64,000 nt of DNA from Coleophoma eucalyptorum (taxonomy: Eukaryota; Ascomycota; Leotiomycetes; Helotiales; Dermateaceae), in NCBI GenBank assembly GCA_026120035.1, contig JALRME010000007.1, forward strand, positions 930,001 through 994,000, in the 5' to 3' direction. This document shows positions 24,027-34,920 of this stretch, piece by piece; within the stretch, counting starts at the first letter, position 1, and each line of letters opens with the position of its first letter. The translations under genes and the position numbers were made by a program. A model generated the notes under the pieces. It was not told the origin of the DNA and made no database searches. It was given only the letters and a program-made list of their open reading frames with translations.

Positions 24027-24872
24027 GATTGCTCACATCTCATTCTTGCGGCGCTCTTGGTCAGCTCTTTGCTTTCCTTCTCTCTGGCTCCTTCCTCTCT
24101 GTAAAGCGATGCTCCGGGTTGGGTGCTGGTGGCGGCTGAGTCAACCTTCCATGGTGGAAATGTGTTTCATTAAATGCGTAGATAATTGTGGTAGCGATTA
24201 CATAGGGTAGAAGGACAATACCAATCTACTCCATAGACTGGACATTACTTATGGCCCCTTTCCAGCAGCGCCTACTGGCTAATAGGTCTAGCTGGCCCAG
24301 CTCACAAACCGTGACTTTGACCTCGACCCCGCCAGTAACCCATCACAGTTAGAGTAGCTAAACGGGGGAGAATTGCCCCTGCCACCAACCAAAGTAGATC
24401 GGAATAAGCATCGTATACCATTCCCCATATAGCCACAGTCTTTTTTCGGCAGCCAGTCACTGTAGAGTGCGTCAAGCCACACACGCCGCCAGCTGCGCCT
24501 CGGCTTTGTGCGGGACGCGACTCAATTATACGAGTCACCACATCGCACCACCGCTACCACTACCATTACCATTCAACCATAAGGAGAGCATCTTCTTGGG
24601 CTCGCAAACCGTCAGCTCGCAATCTGTTCTACCCCTTTTGCTTTCTATTTCTTTTCCTGATCTCCTGTCCTTATCCTCTGCATTTTTCCATCGCCTTCTG
24701 CTCGAAACAAAGTCTTTCCAGCTTATTGCGAGCTTCGTTTGGTGTTTCCGAGACCCGAATCAACCGGCCTTTTGTGGAGCTTACTCGACAGGTAGAGGAC
24801 AGAGCTTCCATTTCGCAGAACAAGACAACCTTTCAACTTCGCAGTGCGCAACTCGTAGCTCATCTTTCCATC
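24027..24872. other. Intergenic: P450 3' end and MFS promoter/leader
   Basis: No separate gene seen. A 178-codon frame at 24467-25003 overlaps the leader and first exon of the next gene and is a chance frame. Confidence 0.6.
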
Positions 24873-26492
24873 ATGGTCGCCCCGGTCGATGCAGCGACGA
24901 GAAAGAGAGTCTTGAAGGTGGTCTTTGTATCTTTACTTTTAGATCTGGTATGTCCCTCACGCGCCAGACACCCCAGAAAGCCCAATGGGAGCTCTTAGAC
25001 TGACGCGCCCAATCGTACAGGTATCTTTTACGTTCATCCTACCTCTTTTTCCAAAACTGTGAGTCTGTTGGATATCGAGGTTGGTGCAGCTGCTAATTGT
25101 GCTCTTCAAGTCTCGAATTCTACCGCAATCTTGAAGCGCCAACTTCCTTCTCTTCGAACAAATCCCCGACCCTTCTCTCCTATATTCTTCAATACCTCAA
25201 CGCATACAAGGCCTCCTTTGCGAGGCCAATCGACTCAAGATACGATATTGTTTTGCTTGGTGGAGCTTTGGGGAGTCTATTTTCGTAGGTGATCATACTT
25301 GTGGTTGATGACGTACGGCGGCTGACATGTGCTATGTAGTCTCTTACAAGCCGCTGCCTCTCCCATAATCGGCACCCTCTCCGATCGACATGGCCGCAGG
25401 ACTGCGCTGCTATGCAGTATGATGGGAAATGTTCTTAGTGTTCTCCTCTGGGTCTGCGCGACTGACTTCCGAACTTTTCTCTTATCGCGTGTCGTGGGTG
25501 GTCTTTCGGAAGGTAATGTGCAATTGGCGATTGCTATCGCATCCGATATCTCAGATGATAAACAGCGTGGAGCTACAATGGCGCTGGTCGGTATTTGCTT
25601 CAGTATCAGCTTTACTTTTGGTCCTGCCTTGGGAGCTTGGTTGAGCTCTATCAAGACCGTTCAAGCAAATCCATTTGCAACAGCTGCTGGATTCTCCTTG
25701 TTCTTGATTGTCACGGAGACCGTTTATCTGTATCTGTACCTGCCCGAAACCCTTCCAAGCAAGGTTGCAGCTGCAAAGCTTGCAGGTACTCCGGCGGCTA
25801 CGAGCGGTACCACGGAGGCCATCGATGGATCTGGCAATACACAAGCCAAGCTTGTTTCTTCTACACCAACCAATATTGGACATGGCAAAAAGGTTCAAAG
25901 AACGAACTCTCACTTCCTTCTGAATCTTACACATTTAACATTTCTACTGTTCTTCTCCGGAATGGAATTCTCACTGCCATTTATGACCTACGATCTTTTT
26001 GGATACACTTCTGCTCGTAATGGTCGCCTACTTGGGTTCTTGGGCTTGGTAGCCTCTTTGATTCAGGGCGGTGTAACTCGCCGTCTGCCTCCTCTGCTCT
26101 CCGTACGCATGGGCGTTGTCTCGTGTCTCTTGGCTCTCTTTCTCCTCGCACGCACATCCTCGGAAGGCGGACTCTACCTTGCTGCAACTCTCCTTGCAGT
26201 GACGACCGCCACGGTGGTGACTGGACTCAACGCTTTGAGTTCCTTCGAAGCCGGTGAAGACGAGCGTGGTGGCAAACTTGGCAATCTGAGGAGTTGGGGA
26301 CAGCTCGGCCGTGGTATTGGACCCCTGCTATTCACCAGTATCTATTGGTGGGCTGGCAGAGAGGTCGCATATACAATTGGTGGTATGGGTGTCCTAGCTG
26401 TCAGTACCATTGTGTTCTTCGGATTGAAAACTCCGAAAGGAACGGAGGGGAAGAAGATCAAGGATGTCAAGTCTGATGCTGCGGATCTATGA
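24873..26492 (+). CDS. MFS transporter (MFSD10/TetA-like drug:H+ antiporter family)
   Basis: Four exons: 24873-24947, 25021-25058, 25111-25284 and 25340-26492, giving 479 residues. Exon 2 is only 38 nt. Twelve hydrophobic segments can be counted, with a longer central loop around residues 230-270. The MFS signature A, GTLSDRHGRR, is at 107-116 between helices 2 and 3. The first helix is assembled across exons 1 and 2 (VFVSLLLDL joined to VSFTFILPLFPK). The layout and the short extracellular insert after helix 1 resemble fungal relatives of human MFSD10 and bacterial TetA-type exporters. The substrate is unknown. It probably resides in the plasma membrane or vacuole. Confidence 0.9.
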
Positions 26493-26868
26493 TGAGCGTC
26501 CACCTTTGTGAAGATGTAACGCGGCTGTCTATATAAGCGACTTTGTTCGTGTTGTACCTGTATATATTGTTGTACGTCTAGGAAACGGAATGGATAAGAT
26601 GCTAGGGAAATTTTGTAATGCGATATACGCAGGTACTGGTTGTCTAAGAATTACGGTCAGCTAGCTAAGGGAGTATTGGATCGTTAGCATCTACACAGTA
26701 TAGACACAGTATAAAAAATTGCAGTTTTAAGCTAGGCAATCATGGCATGGTACTTGTTTGAGAATGAAAGCCTTGAAGGAAACACGTGCAATCGAAGAAC
26801 GCTTTGAAGGACTACTCCATCAAGCCTTTGACATGTCTTAGGATGGTCGCGGCGGCATCCTTCTCGAG

Positions 26869-27022
26869 CAGATAGATACAGATCAATTTGGTTCTGCTAT
26901 GCATAGATTATCAGCCACTTCGTCCATCATGAAAAGAAGACAACCGAACAGATAGATACAGATCAAATTGGTGTTGCTATGCATAGATTATCAGCCACTT
27001 CGTCCATCATGGAAAGAAGATC
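26869..27022. repeat. 80-bp tandem duplication
   Basis: Two copies of about 74 matching bases, starting near 26869 and 26949. Each begins cagatagatacagatca and contains gcatagattatcagccactt. They differ at few positions, so the duplication is fairly recent. Confidence 0.9.
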
Positions 27023-27624
27023 ACCCGAGCAAGAGACACACAAAGATCAAAGCACCTCAAACGTCCAAATCCCAATGACATTCTCTTATCTTCCAACTCT
27101 ATTGACCGGCGCTGTCCTCGGCTGTCTGGCAGTAGGTTGAAGGGGGAAGGAGGATGAGGCTCAGTGCAGCTTAAACCTTCTCACCGATGAAAGCTAAGCG
27201 TAGCATGGTGCCTCATCTGATCAAACCCAGCACTGGGTTTGGAAGGCACAGACATTAGCAGGCATAGAAAGGTTCGTCTGAAGAATACATGCTTCATAGT
27301 GTTTCGCAACCTTATTCTAGTTAGATTCCTCACCGCATTCAGATGAGCGCCTCGACAGCTTACTGGCACGCGGGGTATGCCGTAGTATTTCTCGGATGGC
27401 ATAAAGACAGGTATTGATTGAATCTGCCTCGACTGGTTCTGCCATAGAGGAAACGGTCTGGTTGACGCATGCATATTAACGCATGAATTTGCCTAGCTGA
27501 TCCTTCAACGCTTGCCTACTGAACTGCCAGTGTGCCGGGCCAAGCATTAGCGAACTGCAGGCCTTCACGCGATGATGTTGAAGGATCAGAGATCAGACAA
27601 GCAACTTCGGATGTCTATTTTTCC

Positions 27625-27687
27625 CTCTGCCCTCTCTGCCCTCTCTGCCCTCTCTGCCCTCTCTGCCCTCTCTGCCCTCTCTGCCCT
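27625..27687. repeat. 9-bp minisatellite (CTCTGCCCT)7
   Basis: Seven perfect copies of ctctgccct, preceded and followed by partial units. It lies within a 72-codon frame but nothing suggests that this frame is expressed. Confidence 0.95.
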
Positions 27688-28840
27688 CTACTAGGTCCGT
27701 GGTCTTCCAAGACTCTGGACTCGGACTGCACACTGTCTGTATCACTTTGACAGCTGGAATTGATTTCGAAATACGCAGTGTAAGACCTTTGTATGAAACA
27801 ACATGGCTTTTTTTCGCTGGGCGTTTTCTTGTTCGTCGCTTACCAGTAACATACCGCGTTTGTCATAAAAGATATAGTGTCTGCAATCCTGCAATATAGA
27901 ATTGACACAGTCTATATTAGACAGCCCCTTGGATTGTATAAACAGGTAACTACTACCATGGTACAACTTGGCCTTTCCAATCATCAAATGGCGAAGGATC
28001 CGAATCCATGGCTTGGTCGTCTTGGTTGCCCGCTCTCGCTAATCAAAAAGAACGTGCTTCGGTGCTCGCTTGAGTTTCATCTGGACTGCTGTGCCTGCTT
28101 TTCCCAGGTTCTGGGGGAACTTGGGCCAGCATATCCACCGTACATACCGGCGGTAGCTGCAAGGCTGTAGTGGCTATTGTAAAGCAGAAGCCCAAGCCTC
28201 GACGATCTCTGCTTGTTCTCAAGGCCAGATCCTGGTGGGAATGCCGTAAGGGGCTCTGCGGTGGGAGGGAACTGCCAGAACCAGCTAGCTGCATGACTCT
28301 GCCCGAATCTACAACGCTTCTGATACGCCCTCCTAGGAGCGCTGGGGACGTCCAAACCTTCCACTCCACCCATACCAACGTTCTCCTACCCGTGGACTGA
28401 CTGGTACAGACCGGTACAGCCGCTTTGCATGACAACCTTCCCCTTCACCCAATATCCAGGGCACGACACGCAGCGGCAGAGACCCTTGGGAAGCCTATTT
28501 GAAAGAACTCGAAAGGGGAGATGGCGGGGTCTAATCTAAGACAGGCTCACAAACCGGCTCGAGTGGCCATGCGGTAAGTGCTCAAGCGACCATGATCTAT
28601 GCAGGCTTTGCTCGAAGTTCCTATATAGAACTCCGTTCCTTCCTTCACCTTCAAATTCCTTTCATTTATGGAGTATATCGGAGGATTGTTTTGTTGCTCA
28701 TGTCTCTGCTTTCTATTCTACCGGTCATCTAATTCACTCCTTAGTCTGTCATTACTCTAGGACAGCCTTCTGTTGACGATCCTTCATATCAGCGTCAATC
28801 TCCAACACGACTTAGAAGCCGGCTCCTTTATCTCGAAGCT

Positions 28841-30325
28841 ATGCCGCAAGTCGTCTCAGCTCCTAGTGGGCCCGTTGATTATGTCTTGGTTTCTGTTACC
28901 TTCACCAGCAGTATGCTGTCGCTGCTAGGAACGGCTTTCATCCTGTTCTGTTATGTGATTTTGCCTCAGAAGAGGCATATCCGACACGCTCTGATAATTA
29001 ACCTGACTTTGGCCGGTATATTCTCCAGGCTGAAGATGAGGGAGAAGCATCAGATCTGACACAGAGTGTAGATTTCATCAACGCTGTTAATAACACCTCT
29101 TCCGGTTTATGGGTTTTGACAAATAAGAAAAATCTGGAGTCTAGTTCTGGATGCACAGCAAATGGCTTCATCGGTCAACTGTCGGTTCAGGTAGGCTATA
29201 TCTAAATCTCTTGCCTTCGATCAAACGGTTTCTCACGGGAGATCAAACATAGGCTGTTGATTTTTCCATTTTGACGATAACGATTGTCACACTATGGATT
29301 GTTACTTCATCACGATCAACCGCGGATCTAAGTCTCGGGAAGATTGTGCTCTACTGCGCTGCCTCGTGGATAGTTCCAATCACTACTAGTAAGAAGCCTG
29401 CAGAATAGTGTCTCAGAGGAAGCAACTTACACAAATTAAAGGCTCTATTGCCCTATTTACCGGCAACTATGGCCCTGCGGCAACCAATTGGTGTTGGATC
29501 AATGAAGACCCCGTGTACCTTCGCTATGTGCTCACACATGGCTGGCGTTTCATGATTATCTTTACAGTCTTGTACATCTGCATCTACATTCAGATCTACC
29601 TACGACGCATGTCTCACACGACGAACGAGCTCTCGAACGACGATCTTAATTCCGACTACAGGAGTATTATTGAGGTCGCCTCTCTGCACGAAATGGCGAA
29701 TAAGGACAGTGGCCTTACGCCGGATGATAATTATGGCAGTGATGATGAGGGCATGATGGTGGTAATGGTAGAGAGCGAAACTCCTCGTAAGTCCCCCAGG
29801 CTACTGCTGCGAAGGATTCCGAAAGAGCTGACGAGAAATCCTTCAGTACCCACTCATCCAGGTCAAAATCCACCAACACTGGCAGGGCAGCGCGGTCGCG
29901 GAAGAAAACGCAGCGTTGTCGCGCAACATATTTCTAATGTCGTAACAAGCATTACACGGCGAGCATCTGCCCAATCTGGATCGGCATACTCATCCTCCTC
30001 CGAACCGCACGCGATCCGGTCTCGCTCGCAGCAAGCTCAGAGCATCCAGAGAGCTATGCTGTTACACGCCTACCCCATCTTCTATATCTTGCTCTGGGTG
30101 CCCGGTATTGCAATGCGAATTGCTCAGGCGACAGGCCATAATCCTTATGTGCTGCAGGTTATGCAGACCAGCACCCAACTTATCGGCTTTGCCAACGCTG
30201 TCACTTTCGGCTGGAACGAGAGGATTGGGTGGCAGCTGCGGGAGAAGCTGCATGGTGTGTCCGCTGGATCGGAAAGGGGGGCTTCCTCATTAGCACTGCG
30301 GTCAGATCGGTTGAACTCAGTATAA
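28841..30325 (+). CDS. G protein-coupled receptor, cAMP-receptor-like fungal class
   Basis: Four exons: 28841-29015, 29072-29190, 29253-29388 and 29442-30325, giving 437 residues. Introns are 56, 62 and 53 nt. Seven hydrophobic helices are visible. Five lie in the first 200 residues, and two (HAYPIFYILLWVPGIAMRI and VLQVMQTSTQLIGFANAVTF) follow a third cytoplasmic loop of roughly 145 residues. The second-helix motif LTLADFINAVNN (its Asp made by the intron 1 join) and CTANGFIGQLSVQ are typical, from memory, of the fungal receptors related to Dictyostelium cAMP receptors (GprH-like). Conserved extracellular Cys residues are present (SSGCTANG and NWCWIN). The large loop is basic and Ser-rich with many possible phosphorylation sites. 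It would act at the plasma membrane through a heterotrimeric G protein, likely in nutrient sensing; the ligand is unknown. Confidence 0.88.
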
Positions 30326-32496
30326 GCTTGGGGCAAAGAGTAATGTGGTATGAATATTTACGAAAGACAACATAAATCACTAATTCAAAATAAATATATT
30401 GTTTATTCTCATAAACCTGCCTTTGGCCCTCTCTCTTGTTTCTCCAACAGAAATGATACCTGCTGCCTCAAAACATCTCCACAGAAGCTGCTCCGCTGGT
30501 AACGCCCCAAGGTTGGGAATCTGCCTAGCAAACTCTTAATGATCCTTTGCAAAAATCCCTCTCGCATAACAGGCATCTCTCTCCTATTTATACTCTTAAG
30601 ACTGCCCAATATACCCCAAAAGCCATTCTCACCTTTTGATCCAATGAATGCCTGAATATATAGCTATGTAACCGAGTATAGTAAGCGCTTAGCATGGCTG
30701 GGCTATTGAAACATTTTCCCCAGTCATGCACCTATTGTTTTAATCCCATATCTCTTAAGACAATCAAAATGGCCAAGACAAGGGTGACCCGCATCAATGG
30801 TAAGTAAGTTAAGAATTTAGAAACGCCATTCAATCAGATGCGGAAGCTGACGTTGCAAGATGTCAGGTGAAGTTTGGCCTCAAGCATTTTACTAAAGAGT
30901 CTACACAAGTGAATTTCTTGACTTCCTCTGCCATTCCTCTATGCATTTCATGATATCTCCCTCAAAGATCCCAGGCAAAATATTTCAACAGGATTATGTG
31001 AAGTTACGTTGCAGCATTGCTAACGATCTCGTAACTGAAGCCGTACTGTGCTCAGTTGATTGGCTGTATATCAGCACCCGTTATCTTACGACCGAGGAGG
31101 CTACTCTTAATTGAAGCACTTTGTTCTTTCCGCCTGTTGAATGGTATCCTTAAACTATCCTTAAACTTGGAGCCCTTGAGCAAGATGATAGTACGAATTT
31201 AGAGGCGAAAAGATAATATGAAAGCAACGGAAACCACCCGACATTATGATAATCAAGGCAGCAACCAAAAATCATGTCTCCAAGACAAAGCCTCGTAAAA
31301 CCAAAGTCAAAATCAAGACCCATTAAAAAAGTGCAAGGAAATGGGCAAGTGACCCCCAGGATACGGTTCCTATTTACAACGTAATATTTAGAAGTACGAA
31401 AGTTGACTTGAAGGATGATAACCCGAGTTCTTAAGTCGCTTACGAGCCCACTCTCACATAGGACCCTTTGATACGTGATGATTGACTGTGAGGAGATCTT
31501 CAATGTTCATCTTTTCAAGAAAGGGTCAACTGTCCTATAACTCAAAGATTTTATGTTTGATACAAATTTGAGACAAGGGATTATTCCCTGACAGAGATGT
31601 TCTGTCATTGTTGTGATATACGAGGGGAAATGGCTCGGTATTGTAGTATACATCGCTAAATTCCATTGACCCGAGACTAGACTAGGTAGGCTTGAGGGCT
31701 ATGTCAATGAGGAGATTGTGAGCTTCAGATGGAGAAGCAGGGGTTAACTTAACTGACGGCTAGTGGGGTTTGTGGAAGAGCTCGTACTGGTCGCATATTA
31801 TGGTGGGCGTGGCATTTACAGCTTGATACCACTAAAGCTGAATTGATAATTGTTTTTATCGGAAGGCACACAGAGGTCATATCCTTTGGGGTTTTGGGTC
31901 ACTGACTTCCATATTGCCGCAGTACCAGATCTATTTGCGGATAATATCAGGGCATACAGTGTAGGTAGGTATCAAGTATTAACGTGTATGGTTTTTTTTT
32001 AACCGCTTGATATTAAAAACGAGGCAGATATGGTGAAACACACTTCCTTTCTTGTTCTGCTATATACTTTTGAATGAACATTGTTCTAGTAGTATTGGAA
32101 TTTCGTATATAAGAAAGAGGGAATGTTGAAAGAAAGGGGTCATGTGATCACGCGACAGGCACCTACATGTAAATAGACCTCCAGGCAGACCTTCACCTTC
32201 TTTCTACAATGTCAATGTCAATACCCTCAATTCTCACCCTCTCTATTGATACTTTACATCGTTGCTTGCAATAGGGAAAATAGGTGATTTCTAAGAAAGT
32301 AGTATAAAAGTGATAAACATACAAATAAATACAAATTTGTCAGTGACAATGTTTACTGGGCTGTCACAATTTTCAAATCTCATGAATGTGTAAAGTTTCT
32401 CATTATAATTATTATTACTTATGTTTATATTTCAAAAGACCGAGTTTCAAAATGACTGCATGAATATCTTATGTGTTGTACGGAATGGAATTGTAT
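30326..32496. other. AT-rich spacer, no gene seen
   Basis: Mostly AT-rich with many TA dinucleotides. The longest minus-strand frame (31150-31503) has no recognisable features. It is the 3' flank of the repetitive secreted protein and may contain a decayed repeat, but no boundary can be drawn. Confidence 0.5.
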
Positions 32497-34920
32497 TTAA
32501 GAGGTCTCGGGGCCTGAAGAAGCGGCGTCACTAGTGGGTGAGCAAGTTTCTGAAACCGTAGTCGTATAAACAGAATATGAGGTGATGGTATCATAGTCAG
32601 TGGCCGTACTAACGATAGTTGTTGGTTCAACTGAAGTGATGTAAGAAATTGTAGTTTGCACAATTTCGGAAGTAATTGAAGTAGTGACTGGATCAGCCGT
32701 GGAGTATTCGGTGACCGTAACGGTGTCATAAACCGTGTTTGTCTCAACATCAGAGATTGTTGCAATTTGCGTAATGATTGAGACACTAGTTGTGGTAACT
32801 GGGTCAGCCGTAGAATATTCGGTAACAGTGCTAGAGCTGTAAATTGTTGTTGTCTCGACATCAGAAATCGTTGCAGTTTCCGTTACAATTGAAATACTGG
32901 TACTGGTTACTGGATCGGCCATAGTATATGAGGTAACCGTACTGATATCTCCACTCATAACAGACGTAATCGTAGTCAAAGCCCCTGGTACTTCTGAGGT
33001 CAAGGTGCTGTATACAATGCTGGTCTCAGCGGGCTGGGACAGAATTGAAGTGACCGTCGTTCCAGCCTCGGTTACTGTGGTCAGAGGACCTGATACTTCA
33101 CTGAATATAGTGCTGTAGACTGTAGAAGCATCTTGGCTGATAGTCGATGTGATGACGGAGGTTGAGGCTGGCTCCATATAGGTCGAAGTATAAGTAATTG
33201 GCTCTCCCGAAACCTCAGTAGTGAAAATCATCGTGCTATAAACAGTAGCGGCGCTTTCTGTAATAGTCTCAGTGTAGGAGAGGATCTGAGTAGAGGTTTC
33301 AATAGCAACGAATGTGGACGGAGGAACAGTTTCAGTGATATAAGAGAAGGAAGTCTCTGTGAGGGATACAAGCTGTGTAGAAGTAGCTGCAGGACTCTCA
33401 CAGGTGCTTCCGGAGGAAAGACTAGTTGTCTCTGTTACTGTGGCAGTCTGAGTTGGTCCCGCATCTGTGTAGGTCACATAGGAAAGCACTGTAGTCGGTT
33501 CTGCTGGGGCAGTGATGGTTTCTAGCGAAGTCAAGGTAGAATAGTATGTTGTAAGTGACCCTGATATCGCCGTGACTACAGTACTGGTTTCGTAAATCGT
33601 AGAAGTAACCTCGTCAGACACTTGGACCGTCGAAACATAGGTAGTTCCTGGTTCTGTGATTGTTGTCACGTCCCCTGGAATTTCACTCGTGACAGTGCTG
33701 TACAGAGTGGCTGTAGAAGCTGGATCTGCAGGCATTGTGAGTGTAATGGCCTCAGTTATCGTGGTCAATGAGCCTGATATTGCTGTTACTTCGGTTGAAT
33801 AGACCGTAGATGTGATAAAATCCGTAACCTCAATAGTAGCAGTCTCTGGGGCCGCTGTAATAGTTGTTACATCTCCTGGAATATTGCTTGTAATCGTGCT
33901 GTATAATATTGCAGTGGATGGAATAGTCAAGGTCACTGGGCTTTTGGTAACCGTGCTGAGAGAGGTAATAGTAGATGCTGGTAAAATGACCGTAGTGAGG
34001 CTCCCTGAGATTGCAGTTATTTTAGTACTGAACACTGTGCTATACAATGTAGAATAGAATGTTGAAGTTACTCCAAGGGTGGTTGGTGGCTTTGTAACGG
34101 TGATTGTAGATGCCGGCTGCGCGTAGGTAGACGTGAGGGTCGTTAAGGAGCCTGATATAGCTGTGACTTTCGTTGATACGTAAGTGCTGAAAACAGTACT
34201 CAGAACTGTAGAGTATCTTGTTGACACAGATGTTGTTCCAGTGCACATTCTTCCTGGCGCCGTGACGGTAATTTGGGACACTGGCAGTGTGGACACGACA
34301 GTGCTGTATTTTGTGGCATATTGAGTAGAGGTATTAACTTGCGTGAGGGTTACGGTGGAAGCTTGTTTAGTTGTCAGGCCAAAGATGGTTTGGAAGACAG
34401 AGACTAGAGCTCCAGATTTCGTGCTGACAACGGTGACACCTGGAGCAGTTGAAATAACCGTCTTCGTTGTCAGTAGACCCAATGCTGTCGATGTTACAAC
34501 TCGAGTTGAGACTTGACCAGGTGCAGTTGAAACAATTGTCTTCGTTGTCAGTTGGCCCAATGCTGTTGAGGTTACAACTCGAGTTGAGACTTGACCAGGT
34601 GCAGTTGAAACAATTGTCTTCGTTGTCAGTTGGCCTGCAGCTGTTGACACGATGGTCTTCGTCACCACTGACACTGGTACCGTGGATATCAAAGTACGAG
34701 TTGTCAATTGGCCTGCAGCTGTTGATACAATGGTCTTCGTCACCACTGACACTGGTGCTGTGGATATCAAAGTACGAGTCGTGAGTTGGCCCGCTGCTGT
34801 TGAGACGATGGTCTTGGTCGTAAGATCTCTCTTCGCAAACGCGTTATTTCTGTCCAATGCAACAGCATTGCCCGATGCATAGATGGAAGAGAGAACAAGA
34901 AGGAGTTTAAAGAGCTGCAT
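32497..34920 (-). CDS. Secreted Ser/Thr-rich repetitive cell-wall/adhesin-like protein
   Basis: Single exon of 807 residues. It starts with a signal peptide (LFKLLLVLSSIYASGNAVA) followed by a Lys-Arg pair (AFAKR, about residue 31), a likely Kex2-type site. The rest is built from repeats in which Thr, Ser and Val dominate. Block 1 (about residues 33-165) has 26-residue units alternating TTKTIVSTA and TTRTLIST cores. Block 2 has longer, more diverged units with cores such as YSTVTSEIPGDVTTIT and STKVTAISGSLTTLTS. Few Cys are present, the most obvious at RMCTGT, STCESP and ETCSPT. The composition predicts dense O-mannosylation. No hydrophobic GPI-attachment tail is seen at the C-terminus (AASSGPETS), so it may be secreted, or the last exon may have been missed. 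Similar proteins act in fungal cell walls and adhesion; the function here is inferred from composition only. Confidence 0.75.
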   Translation of the reverse strand: MQLFKLLLVLSSIYASGNAVALDRNNAFAKRDLTTKTIVSTAAGQLTTRTLISTAPVSVVTKTIVSTAAGQLTTRTLISTVPVSVVTKTIVSTAAGQLTTKTIVSTAPGQVSTRVVTSTALGQLTTKTIVSTAPGQVSTRVVTSTALGLLTTKTVISTAPGVTVVSTKSGALVSVFQTIFGLTTKQASTVTLTQVNTSTQYATKYSTVVSTLPVSQITVTAPGRMCTGTTSVSTRYSTVLSTVFSTYVSTKVTAISGSLTTLTSTYAQPASTITVTKPPTTLGVTSTFYSTLYSTVFSTKITAISGSLTTVILPASTITSLSTVTKSPVTLTIPSTAILYSTITSNIPGDVTTITAAPETATIEVTDFITSTVYSTEVTAISGSLTTITEAITLTMPADPASTATLYSTVTSEIPGDVTTITEPGTTYVSTVQVSDEVTSTIYETSTVVTAISGSLTTYYSTLTSLETITAPAEPTTVLSYVTYTDAGPTQTATVTETTSLSSGSTCESPAATSTQLVSLTETSFSYITETVPPSTFVAIETSTQILSYTETITESAATVYSTMIFTTEVSGEPITYTSTYMEPASTSVITSTISQDASTVYSTIFSEVSGPLTTVTEAGTTVTSILSQPAETSIVYSTLTSEVPGALTTITSVMSGDISTVTSYTMADPVTSTSISIVTETATISDVETTTIYSSSTVTEYSTADPVTTTSVSIITQIATISDVETNTVYDTVTVTEYSTADPVTTSITSEIVQTTISYITSVEPTTIVSTATDYDTITSYSVYTTTVSETCSPTSDAASSGPETS
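34460..34840. repeat. 78-bp tandem repeats inside the adhesin-like gene
   Basis: Near-identical units with a 78-bp period encode 26 residues each. Examples begin at 34471 and 34549 (acaactcgagttgagacttg in both), and a second pair shares gtcttcgtcaccactgacac near 34653 and 34735. Copy number is likely to vary between strains. Confidence 0.85.

Larger units (their letters stand above)
26493..28840. other. Spacer of 2.3 kb with two tandem repeats, no gene seen
   Basis: Contains an 80-bp tandem duplication near 26.9 kb and a 9-bp minisatellite near 27.65 kb. Short frames have no family features. The right end is the leader of the GPCR gene. Confidence 0.55.

Noticed and set aside
24467..25003. 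178-codon plus-strand frame before the MFS gene
   Set aside because: It overlaps the leader, exon 1 and intron 1 of the transporter in another frame and has no features of its own.
33812..34057. Plus-strand open frames opposite the adhesin-like gene
   Set aside because: They are shadows of the repetitive minus-strand gene, made open by its Thr/Ser codon bias.
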